Source: Novosphingobium sp.
GTDB lineage: Bacteria > Pseudomonadota > Alphaproteobacteria > Sphingomonadales > Sphingomonadaceae
Assembly (NCBI RefSeq): GCF_030696665.1
Contig: NZ_JAUYRV010000007.1
Span: forward strand, 1 to 62,386
Length of the DNA stretch: 62,386 nt
Direction of reading: 5' to 3'
This document shows positions 8,542 through 17,392 of this stretch, in pieces. Below the pieces are notes generated by a model. That model worked only from the letters and a program-made list of their open reading frames with translations. It was not told where the DNA came from and ran no database searches. Made by a program: the position numbers and the translations under genes. Position 1 is the first letter of the stretch. The number at the start of each line of letters is the position of its first letter.

Positions 8542-9585
8542 ATGGCACAGGCAGTGGCGCGGTTTGAATATCCCGGCAACGCTGGTGATGCGGCAAACCG
8601 CTGGCCGGATTTTGCCGCTGCCGGTGACGTTGCACTCTTAAGTTCGCTGTCGCCGCTGTCCGTCTCGATCTTTGCGGATCGCGCGTGGCTGCGCACGGAA
8701 ATGGCCGAAGATGCCTCTGCCGCTGGCCTGCGCGTGGCCCGCACGGCGGATCTCGCCACGATTGCGGGCGGGGTTGATGATCCGGCACTGGGCGACCTTG
8801 TGCTTGTCGATTGCCCGCTGCTGGAAGGCGCGGGAATGGCGGCACTGGCGCAGCTTGATCAGCGTGTGGCACAAAGCGGCGCGCAAATGGTGGTTTCCAC
8901 CAGCATGGGTTCGCTCGATGATGTGTTCGGCTGTCTCGATCAATCCGCCGCGCAGATCCTCGTCAGCCCCAGCCGGGCGGACCGCGTGCTTGCCATCGGG
9001 CAGGTGTTGTGTGGGCAGGGGTCGCGGGTGCGGGAACTGAACGACATTGATCGCATGTCGCTCCTGCGCCTTACCCAGCAGGTTTCGGAAATCGCCCACA
9101 AGCTTGAAGAACTGTCGGGCAGCCCGCACGATGACGCCAATGGTAGCGGCAACCGCGTCGGCGCATCGGCCTTTTCCTTCGATGGCAGCAATGCGCGTGA
9201 TCCCGCCACCCAGCGGCTGGCGCGCAGTTCCCGCGCTTCGCTCCCAGATCCGCGCCTTGTCCGCAAGATCATCCGCCAGCGCCAGTTGCGCGCGCGTTTC
9301 TTCGAAGGTGAACTCTTCGCCGATCCGGCTTGGGACATGCTGCTCGATCTCACCGCCGCTCGGGCTGAACATAAACGCGTTTCGGTCACCTCGCTGTGCA
9401 TCGCTTCGGGCGTGCCCCCCACCACCGCGCTGCGCTGGATCACGCAGATGACCGGCACCGGCCTGTTCTGCCGCGCCGAAGACGCAACCGACCGCCGCCG
9501 CGCCTTCATCGCCCTTTCCGACAACGCAACAGAAGGTATGGCGCGCTATTTTGCCGAAGTGGGCAGCGACCTGCTTGCGCTCTGA
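8542..9585 (+). CDS. MarR-like winged-helix regulator with receiver-like N-terminus
   Basis: Cytosolic protein of 347 residues. The C-terminal part (about 250-347) is a MarR-type winged helix: VSVTSLCIASGVPPTTALRW is the helix-turn-helix, then TGTGLFCRAEDATDRRRAFIALS gives the wing. The N-terminal 170 residues alternate hydrophobic strands and helices (SVSIFAD, LVLVDCP, QMVVSTS, QILVSPS), like a response-regulator fold, but I see no standard phosphorylation site. A helical linker, LLRLTQQVSEIAHKLEEL, joins the halves. AAGGAAC precedes the ATG by about 6 bases. The upstream SOS-type box suggests induction on DNA damage. It stands alone in its operon. Confidence 0.75.
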   Translation: MAQAVARFEYPGNAGDAANRWPDFAAAGDVALLSSLSPLSVSIFADRAWLRTEMAEDASAAGLRVARTADLATIAGGVDDPALGDLVLVDCPLLEGAGMAALAQLDQRVAQSGAQMVVSTSMGSLDDVFGCLDQSAAQILVSPSRADRVLAIGQVLCGQGSRVRELNDIDRMSLLRLTQQVSEIAHKLEELSGSPHDDANGSGNRVGASAFSFDGSNARDPATQRLARSSRASLPDPRLVRKIIRQRQLRARFFEGELFADPAWDMLLDLTAARAEHKRVSVTSLCIASGVPPTTALRWITQMTGTGLFCRAEDATDRRRAFIALSDNATEGMARYFAEVGSDLLAL

Positions 9586-9624
9586 CATGCAGCATCTGGT
9601 GTGCCTGCAACGCAATTCCTGAAC

Positions 9625-9674
9625 GACACCTAACAGCACCTAGATGCACCTAAGCGCCACCTGCGTGCGCCTAT
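9625..9674. repeat. GCACCTA short tandem motif, copy 1
   Basis: Between two convergent genes, the motif CACCTA recurs at nearly regular spacing: cacctaac, agcacctagat, gcacctaagcg, ccacctgcg, gcgcctatt. The core GCACCTAGATGCACCTA, then GCG and CACCTG, recurs in the reverse direction at 46884-46927. The element overlaps the last codons of the SCO-like gene. Its function is unknown; two adjacent units nearly form the palindrome TGCRCCTAGGYGCA. Confidence 0.5.
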
Positions 9675-10357
9675 TCGGTGTGTAGCCCTGTCTGAATCAG
9701 CGCTTTGGGACCATCCCCGACGGCGATGGCACCGCGCAGCTTGGCTGCCGCTTCGGCATCGCTTTCCTTCGTACCGATGGTGCCGAAAAATTCGTCATTG
9801 GCATCGTAGAGATAGGCACCGCTGGTATGCTCGATGCGAAGCTCTCCCCCCGCCATCCGGGTGCGACGGACAAAGACACCGGCGTTGTCGGCAACGCGCG
9901 CGATCACCTCGGCATTGCCGGTAAGCGCGATAACGCCGCCGTCAATCGCGTTGACGAAACCGCGCAGCCGCTCGGGCGTATCGCGCTGCGGATCAAGCGT
10001 GATCATCAAAATCCGCAGGTCTTTTCCCGCCGGTCCCAGCGCATTGCGCAGCCGCACCATCCGGCCAAGCACTTTTGCGCTGCCATCGGCACACTCGGTG
10101 CAACCGTACCAGACGATATAGGGATGGCCCTTCAGCATCGCCCGGTCGAACATGCTGTTCCAAGGAGTGACCAGACGATAGCGGCCATCAGCATTGACAT
10201 CGGATTGTGGCTGCACAGGCTGTGTGCTGCCGGTGGCGAGCATCATGAAGGCGGTGACCAGGGCGAAGAGGACCGCCGGAACCGCAATACCGGGGAGCAG
10301 CGCTTTGGCTACGCCAGTCCATGAACCGCCCGAATTTCCGTCGCCGTTTCCGCCCAT
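9671..10357 (-). CDS. SCO1/SenC-like thioredoxin-fold protein with altered Cys motif
   Basis: Membrane-anchored protein of 228 residues with one helix at about 20-42, then a periplasmic thioredoxin fold. SCO-family marks are ITLDPQRDTPERLRGFV and the C-terminal His in EHTSGAYLYD (H177). SCO proteins deliver copper to cytochrome c oxidase through a CxxxC motif and that His. Here the cysteines read CTEC (C86, C89), with two residues between them and no following proline. The metal site is therefore altered, and a thiol-disulfide role is possible. The start has no strong ribosome site. It converges with the winged-helix gene. Confidence 0.75.
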   Translation of the reverse strand: MGGNGDGNSGGSWTGVAKALLPGIAVPAVLFALVTAFMMLATGSTQPVQPQSDVNADGRYRLVTPWNSMFDRAMLKGHPYIVWYGCTECADGSAKVLGRMVRLRNALGPAGKDLRILMITLDPQRDTPERLRGFVNAIDGGVIALTGNAEVIARVADNAGVFVRRTRMAGGELRIEHTSGAYLYDANDEFFGTIGTKESDAEAAAKLRGAIAVGDGPKALIQTGLHTE

Positions 10358-10413
10358 GACGGCTCGGTATCATCTTGGCGTCATGGCGTCAGCGATTTTG
10401 TTGCCGTCTTCTT

Positions 10414-11979
10414 TCAGTGCTGGCTGGCAGCGGGGACAGATGGTGGTGGGGCCGATTGCGGAGCCTGCCCGGCTTTCTCAGGCGCGTCGATATCCCGCAG
10501 CATCTGGCGCGCGGTATCGGCAAGTCTGCCGCCGTGGGGTGCAAAGGCGATAGGCACAAGATGCGCCTTTGCCATATCAACCTTGCCCGCACTGGCATAA
10601 TGGCTGCCCAAAGTCAGGTGCAGGCCATCATCGAAAGGCGCGATTTCCGAAGCGCGTTCAAGGCCCTGAACGGCAAGATCGGTGGGTGGGGCACCGCGTT
10701 CGATGAAATTGCGGTAGAAGTAGATCAGCGGCAGCGGATGATCGTTTTCTACCGTGTTGAGGCGGATGAAAGCGCTGTTGGCAGCGCGGAAGTCTTTGGC
10801 AAAGTTTGACTTTTTTGCCAGTGCAAAGAGCGCGTAACCCTTCTGCACATGAGCATCGACCTCCGCCGGGTCAACCGCCAGTGCCGCGTCGGCAGCAACC
10901 ACAGCGGCTTCGTCGTTGCCCGCATCGTGCTCAGCCTCGGCCAGCGCAGCCATGACCGCCGGGTCTTTGGGATAGCGTTGCGCGAAGGAGCGCATTTCAC
11001 CCACGATTTCCTGCGCCGCGTCATCATCAACGCCGCGGTTCTGGCGTATGCGCAACGCCATGACCGCCGCTTCGCCAACACGCAGTTCACGCACCGTAAC
11101 CGGGCCAACTTTCAGGGCCTCTGCCGTGATCGTATATGTGGTGAAGCTGCGTTTGCGGGCATAGGCATCAAGCACGCGGTCAAAGGCAGCAAGATCGCCA
11201 AAGGCCGCCTTGGCCGAATCGATCGAAGGCTTTCCTGCAACCAGCCCGGCATAATAGCGATCAAGCTTTCCGGCGTGCGCCTTGTCCATCGTCAGCGCGT
11301 GGTACAGCATCCAACTGCGGCCATAGAAAGCATCATACTCCGTGCGCTTCTTCGCCTCGTACAGCGTGGGGTCCATCAGTTCTGGCAGCGGAACGTCCAC
11401 GGCATAGGCATTTTCGATCAGCCGTCCGGGGTTTGGGCGGCCGATGCTGATTGATCCATCGCGTTTGAAACTGGCCGAGGCAAAATATTCGGCCATGCCC
11501 TCGTTCGCCCAGCGCGGCAGGGGGAAACGCGTGGTGCTCATGATGAAATGGTGGGCGTATTCATGCAGCAGCGTCCCCAGCGAGGAATCCCAGTCCGCCG
11601 ACCGTTCTGTGGTGATATCGGGAACAATGGCCAGTGTGCCGCCCGCACGGGGGATGTAAAAGCCGCCAACATAGCGCGACGCGTTCTTGTCGCCGTAGAG
11701 CTTGCGCACCTTGTCGATACTGCCGACCGAATAGACGGTGACGCGGTTCGACGGGCTGGGATCGACCATTTCCTGCCCGGTCAGGCGGGCCAGCGCGGAA
11801 TGATAACGTTCGAGGTTTTGCGCAAAGGTGCGAAGAACGCTATCGGATTCGTCAGCATAGATGACGAAATGCGTGGTCGAGGCCTCCCGCCAAGCGGCGT
11901 GGGCAGTTGTGGACAGAAACAGGCCACTGAACGAAAGCGCACAGCCAGCCACATACTTGCAAAACTGCCCCAATTTCAT
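10414..11979 (-). CDS. Exported zinc-peptidase-like protein with tetratricopeptide repeats
   Basis: About 521 residues. An N-terminal signal peptide (to about residue 28, TTAHA) is followed by a gluzincin-type domain: HEYAHH at 139-144 is an HExxH zinc site, and NEGMAEYF at 159-166 supplies the third ligand. The C-terminal half (about 320-490) is helical with TPR-like units (VDAHVQKGYALFALAK, GLHLTLGSHYASAGK). The tail is rich in Pro, Gln and Ala. It probably acts in the periplasm on an unknown substrate. ATG 11979 is preferred because the signal peptide begins there; a GTG at 11994 is also open. It appears to be monocistronic. Confidence 0.75.
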   Translation of the reverse strand: MKLGQFCKYVAGCALSFSGLFLSTTAHAAWREASTTHFVIYADESDSVLRTFAQNLERYHSALARLTGQEMVDPSPSNRVTVYSVGSIDKVRKLYGDKNASRYVGGFYIPRAGGTLAIVPDITTERSADWDSSLGTLLHEYAHHFIMSTTRFPLPRWANEGMAEYFASASFKRDGSISIGRPNPGRLIENAYAVDVPLPELMDPTLYEAKKRTEYDAFYGRSWMLYHALTMDKAHAGKLDRYYAGLVAGKPSIDSAKAAFGDLAAFDRVLDAYARKRSFTTYTITAEALKVGPVTVRELRVGEAAVMALRIRQNRGVDDDAAQEIVGEMRSFAQRYPKDPAVMAALAEAEHDAGNDEAAVVAADAALAVDPAEVDAHVQKGYALFALAKKSNFAKDFRAANSAFIRLNTVENDHPLPLIYFYRNFIERGAPPTDLAVQGLERASEIAPFDDGLHLTLGSHYASAGKVDMAKAHLVPIAFAPHGGRLADTARQMLRDIDAPEKAGQAPQSAPPPSVPAASQH

Positions 11980-12158
11980 CGCCGACGCCCCCACGCTGCA
12001 CTTTGCGTATGATGACAGTATGTGATGTCAAATCAACATCTGTTCGGGTTCAGCGAAATCTGGACGTGGCGCACCGTGTCTTGACTTCTCTCGACACCAA
12101 CGGGGGCTTCCAATGATCCCAAGTTCACGCCGACTTGGCACGAACACTTGCTGCGTGC

Positions 12159-13691
12159 CTATTCGGGATCGGTCAGCCTGTAAGTGAGCGTAACTGTACC
12201 ATTGGCGGGGATGGTAGCGGCCCAGATATCGCGCCCGTCCTTGCGGGTGAACCTTGCACCTTGTGGCTTCAAGGCTGTTTCGGGATTGCGCGCGATGCGG
12301 GCTTCGAAGCTGATGGGCACGGGGCGGGCGTTTGTGGCGGTGAGGCGCACAGTGCGGGTGCGGCCCTTGCGGTCAAGTTCCTCGGTTTGCGCGGTGACTT
12401 GTGTCGACGGGGAGAGCAAAATTTCCACATCCTCGCCCACGGCGCGGTCCTGCAATCCGCCCTCACCCGCCAGCAGCGTCGTTTCCCCGAACGGTTCAAA
12501 CACCGTTACCGGTCCGCCGGGGAGTGGCAGGCCGAGGCCTTCTTCCTTGCGATTGCGGGTGCGCAGCATCTGGCGGACTTCGCTCACGTCGTCCTCCCAG
12601 ACTTCGGCCCGATAGAGCGCGTCCATCTTCACGCCTGCCTTTTGCGCCAGCGCCACCTGCTTTTGCGCATTGGCGGCGACGGTGACCGGCACGGGGACGC
12701 GGTAGAGTTTCAGGTCGCCCAGCCCTTCCTGCACGACCGCAACGGGGGCGTTCATCTTCATGGCGCGCATGGATTGCCCGGTGACGACGATGTCAGCTGA
12801 CTCCATCGCTGGCGCAGACATCGCCACCGGCGCTGGTGGGGGCGGTGGAGGAGGAGGCGGTGGCGGCATCGAGGAAAGTTCGCACCGCATAACGAGTTCA
12901 CCGCCAGATGGCTTTTCACCCTGCTGCGTATCCTCGCGGTTCACCTCGCCTGCGATCACGGCGGTTTCAGCATCGGCAAAGCTGGTGGAATCGCTGCTGG
13001 CGAGCGTGACCCATGCCGCAAGGTCCGCCGTGCGGCCATCGGGGTTCATGTGGATCACATAGTTCGATTGCCAATCAAAACCCCATGCGAGGTAGGACAG
13101 CGAGAGCGTGACTTTTTGCGGGGCGTTGCCTTCGGTCTCTATCGAAAGCGTGGGGAGCGCGGACAAGTCCTTGGGCGCTTCGGCATAAAGGATTTCGTCG
13201 TCCAGCCCGCCGCAATTGGCGACTTCGAACCCGGCGGCGGTTTGCAGGATCGCCGCGCCATCCGGGCCGGAGCGGATTACCGCGCGCTCCTCACGAATGC
13301 CGCCATTTCCGGGCAGCGTGCGGCGCAAGGTGACCGGACGACCGAACATGCGCGCGTAGAGGCTGCGCGGGGACAGGAGATCGGCGTCGAGGTTCTTCTC
13401 GCGCAGGCCCGAAGGCAAGCCGGTGACGATGGCGCTTTCGGGGAACAGCCCTGCCGCGACACCTTCAAATCGGATCGTGGCCTTGCCCGCCGGAATCTCG
13501 ACCGTGCGCTTTTCGGTGACGAGCGCGTAGCCTTGCAGCCAGTTCAGCTGCATCGCAGTGTCGCTGTTCCGATCAGGCGCGCGGTACACGCTGACCGAGA
13601 CGCTGTCTGGCGCGGAGGACGTGACCATGCCCTGCCCCAGCGCTGGCGCGCTGGCGCAGAGCAGGAACGCAAGAGCGAACGCGCGGCGCAC
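12159..13691 (-). CDS. DUF4139-type exported protein, second of a tandem pair
   Basis: About 510 residues, translated most likely from GTG 13691. That start gives a clean signal peptide (RRAFALAFLLCASAPALG) just after the upstream gene's stop at 13700. The body is beta-rich and matches DUF4139 character: LSLSYLAWGFDWQSNYVIHM, then WVTLASSDSTSFADAETAVIAGEVN. A run of eleven prolines and an Ala/Pro stretch (around residue 280) separate two halves. The C-terminal half (QKQVALAQKAGVK onward) aligns in order with the neighbour gene. The function of the family is not established; envelope location is inferred. Confidence 0.7.
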   Translation of the reverse strand: MRRAFALAFLLCASAPALGQGMVTSSAPDSVSVSVYRAPDRNSDTAMQLNWLQGYALVTEKRTVEIPAGKATIRFEGVAAGLFPESAIVTGLPSGLREKNLDADLLSPRSLYARMFGRPVTLRRTLPGNGGIREERAVIRSGPDGAAILQTAAGFEVANCGGLDDEILYAEAPKDLSALPTLSIETEGNAPQKVTLSLSYLAWGFDWQSNYVIHMNPDGRTADLAAWVTLASSDSTSFADAETAVIAGEVNREDTQQGEKPSGGELVMRCELSSMPPPPPPPPPPPAPVAMSAPAMESADIVVTGQSMRAMKMNAPVAVVQEGLGDLKLYRVPVPVTVAANAQKQVALAQKAGVKMDALYRAEVWEDDVSEVRQMLRTRNRKEEGLGLPLPGGPVTVFEPFGETTLLAGEGGLQDRAVGEDVEILLSPSTQVTAQTEELDRKGRTRTVRLTATNARPVPISFEARIARNPETALKPQGARFTRKDGRDIWAATIPANGTVTLTYRLTDPE

Positions 13692-13699
13692 CGGGCGGC

Positions 13700-15175
13700 T
13701 CAGTAGCGCGAGTCGAACTGGACGGTGAGCGTGGTCTCGCCATTGGCAGGAACAGGCACCTGCCACGCCCGCTCATCGGCAGAGCGCTGTTCGCCCTTGA
13801 TGCTTTCGGACGGGACGCGGGTATCGTGCCACGAGTTGTCGAGGCCGCCCTGCACCACTTCGACGGTCACGGGCGTGGCCTTGGCGTTAGTGACCTTGTA
13901 GGTCATCGTCGTGCGCCAGAAGACCTTTTCGGACTCCACGGTGACTTCGGTGGCAGCCTTGCCGGGCGTGGTCACACGGTAACGCGCCGTGCGCTCCCAT
14001 TCGCCGCTGTCGATGCGGTCACGCTTTTCCAGCATGGGCTGGACTTTCACATCGAACGCCTCGCCGGTTTTCAGCGCGAGGGCCGAGCCCATCGGGGTGT
14101 GATCGATGGTGTTTTCGCCGATGAACTGCGGCTGTCCGCGCGCGTCGCGCATATAGACGCGTACGGTGCCTGCGGGCAGCGCATCGCCCAGCCCCGCCTC
14201 ACGCGAAGTGGAGAATCGCAGCACGGTGTCGGCACTTTGCGGCTCGGTCTGGTTCTGCAGCCAGCCGTTGCGGAAGTGGTAGGCCTTTGTGGCTGGCGCA
14301 CCTGCCACATCAAGGAAGCTCACCTGCTTTTGCTGGGCATTGGCAACGGTGGTGCGGCCCGCGATGGGATAGACGTAGAAATCGCCGAGGCTTTCGCGGT
14401 TGGCGGTCTGCGTGCCGGGGCGGTTGCCGGGCATGACCTGACGTTGCGGGCGGTAGTTCTGGTTGTAGCCATTGTTTTCCTGCCCCACCGCTCCGGCGAC
14501 CAGCAGCACTTTGGCCTGGCCAAAGGTGGTGCCGCTGTTGTTGTTGAGCGTGATCCAGCCCTGCACATCGATCTTCCCCGCCGCTTCATCGAACAGGGCG
14601 ACGTAATCGGCCTTCCAGCCAAAGCCGCGTGAAAGGTAGCTGAGCGAGACCGGGCGTGCGCCGGGAGTGGTGGTGTCGAGCGTGACCGACAGGGTGGGCC
14701 GCGCGCGCAGGCCTGCGGGCAGGCTGGGGAAGATCACCCGCGCGCCGTACTGGTTGAGCACCTCGATCCGGTCGCCGATGCGCACCACCGTGCCGCCATT
14801 GTTCGCAAGGATCGTGGCGCTTTCGCGGGTTTCGGCGCCCGTGGCGGGATTGGTGCGGACGACGGTGACGGTCTGCCCCACCGCCTTGTCCATCAGCTTT
14901 TGCGGGGTGAGCAGATCATAGTCAAAGTTCTGTTCGACGATGCCGGTGCCGCCAGCGTTCAATGTCACGGTTTCGGGCCGGATGGCGGCGGAGACATCTG
15001 GGAATTCCTGCCGGGTGCGCCCGTTGGGCAGAGTCATCTGCCGCACGTCCTGCACCAGCGCCAGATCGTTGTTGTAGATGGTGAGCGAAACGTCGCCCTG
15101 GGCGGACGTCGGAGTCGACTGGGCATAGGCTAGTGCGGGCAGCGTTGCCACCGCGAGTGCCAGAACTTTACGCAT
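13700..15175 (-). CDS. DUF4139-type exported protein, first of a tandem pair
   Basis: 491 residues with a signal peptide (MRKVLALAVATLPALAYAQS) and then a beta-rich protein. The DUF4139 hallmarks are SLSYLSRGFGWKADYVALFD, WITLNNNSGTTFGQAKVLLVAG and the C-terminal WQVPVPANGETTLTVQF. It shares layout and several phrases with the downstream gene (QKQV, the LSYL-x-GF-W strand, the closing NGxxTLT), so the two arose by duplication. The downstream gene starts 9 bases after its stop, so they form one operon. No enzyme motif is visible. Confidence 0.75.
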   Translation of the reverse strand: MRKVLALAVATLPALAYAQSTPTSAQGDVSLTIYNNDLALVQDVRQMTLPNGRTRQEFPDVSAAIRPETVTLNAGGTGIVEQNFDYDLLTPQKLMDKAVGQTVTVVRTNPATGAETRESATILANNGGTVVRIGDRIEVLNQYGARVIFPSLPAGLRARPTLSVTLDTTTPGARPVSLSYLSRGFGWKADYVALFDEAAGKIDVQGWITLNNNSGTTFGQAKVLLVAGAVGQENNGYNQNYRPQRQVMPGNRPGTQTANRESLGDFYVYPIAGRTTVANAQQKQVSFLDVAGAPATKAYHFRNGWLQNQTEPQSADTVLRFSTSREAGLGDALPAGTVRVYMRDARGQPQFIGENTIDHTPMGSALALKTGEAFDVKVQPMLEKRDRIDSGEWERTARYRVTTPGKAATEVTVESEKVFWRTTMTYKVTNAKATPVTVEVVQGGLDNSWHDTRVPSESIKGEQRSADERAWQVPVPANGETTLTVQFDSRY

Positions 15176-15253
15176 GAATACCCCTCCGCTTGCACTGGGC
15201 CGATGCCCACCCCGCTGCGACTAACTTCGCCTTCGGCTCAGCAAGTCTCGCGG

Positions 15254-15273
15254 CCCTCCCGCCTGCGGGAGGG
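15254..15273. repeat. GC-rich palindrome in intergenic DNA
   Basis: CCCTCCCGC and GCGGGAGGG form a perfect 9-bp stem with a CT loop between the DUF4139 operon and the antiporter gene. Such GC-rich palindromes are common in sphingomonad intergenic DNA. It lies upstream of both genes and is therefore unlikely to be a terminator. Confidence 0.5.
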
Positions 15274-15383
15274 GTCGGGGGTGGGTTTTCAACCTCGAAC
15301 TCTGGCTAGACTTTCCGTGACCGCAGATCAACGCAAGCTGAACGGTAGTTGCGGACGCGCACGGGTCGCCTAAAGGTAAGCGC

Positions 15384-17135
15384 ATGGCCGAACACACTTC
15401 CATGTTGCGCGACGGATTCCTCCTGCTGGGCTTTGCGCTGATTTTCGTGCTGCTGTTTCGGCGGCTGGGACTGGGTGCGACGCTGGGCTATCTTGTGGCA
15501 GGCGCAGTGGTGGGGCCGCAAGTGCTGGGGCTTGTGGGCGATGCAGAGCAGAAGCTGGGCATTGCGGAACTGGGCATCACGCTGCTGCTGTTTCTGGTGG
15601 GGCTGGAGCTGAACCCTGCGCGGTTGTGGCGGATGAAGCGTGATATTCTGGGGCTGGGGCTACTGCAGGTGGTGCTGTGCGGGCTGGCAGTGACGGCGGT
15701 GATCGGGCTTTTCACGCCGTTCAGTTGGGAAGCGGCGCTGGCCCTGGGGCTGCCGCTGGCGCTTTCGTCCACGGCGCAGGTCTTGCCGATGCTGCAATCT
15801 TCGGGCCGGTTGCGCACACCGTTTGGCGAGCGCGCCTTTGCCATGCTGCTGTTTCAGGATCTGTCGATCATCCCGCTGATCACGATTATCAGCGCGATGA
15901 GCCGCAATCCGGCTGATGCCGGGGGGCCTCCGGGCTGGCTGCTGGCGCTTTACACGCTGGGCGCGCTGGCGGGGCTGATCGCGGCGGGGCGCTTTGTCAT
16001 TCGTCCGCTGTTCCGTCTGATCGGCAATCTGGGCGAGCGTGAGATGTTTGTGGTGGCGGCACTGTTCACCGTGATGGCATCGGCGGCGGTAATGGAATTG
16101 CTCGGGCTTTCCACCGCGCTGGGCGCGTTTGTGGCAGGCGTAATGCTGGCAGACAGCCCTTATCGGCATGAACTGGAGGCCGATGTCGAGCCTTTCCGTT
16201 CGATCCTGCTGGGGCTGTTCTTCCTTGCCGTGGGCATGATGCTGAACCTTGAAGCGATTGCGGAACGGCCGCTGTTCGTGGCGGGCATGGCACTGGCGCT
16301 GATCGCGGTGAAAGGCGTGGTGATCTTCAGCATCGGTATGGCGTTTGGCATGGCATGGCGCGGAGCCTTGGCGCTGGGGCTGCTGCTGAGCCAGGGCGGC
16401 GAATTCGGCTTTGTGCTGTTTGCACAGGCGCAGAACGCGCTGCTGATTGCGCCCGATGCGGCCAGCCTGTTCGGCGCAGTCGTCACGCTTTCGATGGCCT
16501 CAACGCCGTTCCTGATGATGGCAACGGCAAGGTTCCGGCGCGAAGCGGAAAACGCCCCGGGTGAACGCGAGGGGCCGCAGCCCGATGGTGCCAATGCGCT
16601 CGTCGTGGGCTTTGGCCGGTTCGGGCAAGGCGTAACGCAGATGCTGCTGGCCTCGAACATCCCCGTCACCATGATCGATACCGATATCGAGATGATCGAC
16701 GTGGCGGCCAGCTTCGGGTCCAAGGTCTATTTCGGCGATGGCACCCGGCTGGACATGTTGCGGCAGGCGGGCGCTGGCGATGCGGAGATGATTTTCTTCT
16801 GCATGGACGGCGATCAGGTCAGCCCCGACCTGGTCGAGGCTGTCCACGAGGCCTTCCCGCGCGCGCTGATCTATGTCCGCGCGTTTGACCGGCGCGCGCT
16901 GATCAGCCTGCGCGATGCGCCGGTGAAGGGCGTGGTGCGCGAGGTTATGGAATCAGCGGTGAAGATGGCGCGAATCGCATTGGCAGACGCGGGGCTTTCG
17001 GTCGAGGCCATCGCCCGCAGCGAGGATATGTTCCGCGCGAGTGACCGCGAACGGCTGAAGCTACAGATCGAAGCAGGCGACATTCGTGTGGCGCGTGACC
17101 AGATCATCACCACTCCGCAGACGTCGCACAGCTAA
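15384..17135 (+). CDS. Cation:proton antiporter, KefB/CPA2 type
   Basis: 583-residue inner-membrane antiporter. About twelve hydrophobic segments span residues 5-390. Family motifs are GLELNP, the LALSSTAQVLP re-entrant segment, and LLSQGGEFGFVLF. A cytosolic TrkA-N/RCK domain follows from about 405 (ALVVGFGRFGQGVTQML, then IDTD and YFGDGTRLDMLRQAGA), which binds nucleotide and gates potassium efflux. The DUF4139 operon is divergent. It has no KefF/KefG-type ancillary gene beside it, so the name KefB versus KefC cannot be decided. The start ATG at 15384 follows AAAGGTAAG about 6 bases upstream. Confidence 0.9.
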   Translation: MAEHTSMLRDGFLLLGFALIFVLLFRRLGLGATLGYLVAGAVVGPQVLGLVGDAEQKLGIAELGITLLLFLVGLELNPARLWRMKRDILGLGLLQVVLCGLAVTAVIGLFTPFSWEAALALGLPLALSSTAQVLPMLQSSGRLRTPFGERAFAMLLFQDLSIIPLITIISAMSRNPADAGGPPGWLLALYTLGALAGLIAAGRFVIRPLFRLIGNLGEREMFVVAALFTVMASAAVMELLGLSTALGAFVAGVMLADSPYRHELEADVEPFRSILLGLFFLAVGMMLNLEAIAERPLFVAGMALALIAVKGVVIFSIGMAFGMAWRGALALGLLLSQGGEFGFVLFAQAQNALLIAPDAASLFGAVVTLSMASTPFLMMATARFRREAENAPGEREGPQPDGANALVVGFGRFGQGVTQMLLASNIPVTMIDTDIEMIDVAASFGSKVYFGDGTRLDMLRQAGAGDAEMIFFCMDGDQVSPDLVEAVHEAFPRALIYVRAFDRRALISLRDAPVKGVVREVMESAVKMARIALADAGLSVEAIARSEDMFRASDRERLKLQIEAGDIRVARDQIITTPQTSHS

Positions 17136-17181
17136 AGCACGGTTGACTGCCCGCGCATTCCGCGCAATAGCGCACCCGCCG

Positions 17182-17257
17182 GGGCGCTTAGCTCAGTTGG
17201 TAGAGCATCTCGTTTACACCGAGAGGGTCGGCGGTTCGAGCCCGTCAGCGCCCACCA
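17182..17257 (+). tRNA. tRNA-Val (TAC)
   Basis: Full cloverleaf of 76 bases. The acceptor GGGCGCT pairs with AGCGCCC, followed by encoded ACCA. The D arm is GCTC-AGTTGGTA-GAGC. The anticodon stem TCTCG/CGAGA encloses the loop TTTACAC with anticodon TAC, for valine. The T arm contains GGTTCGAGC. Confidence 0.96.
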
Positions 17258-17392
17258 TTTTCCCGGCAGCCACCCAGATCAGCAGAAACGCATGGCCGTG
17301 GCCGCGCACGTGGTGCGTCGTTTGCGACGGACTGAGCCTGACGGTGGCGATGCGTTAACCTCCTGATAACCATGACATACGATTATGGCGCC

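Noticed and set aside
12841..12875. GGT/GGA-rich run as a tandem repeat element
   Set aside because: It is the coding strand complement of the proline run in the DUF4139 protein.
15254..15273. GC-rich palindrome as a terminator
   Set aside because: It lies upstream of both flanking genes, and no T-run follows.
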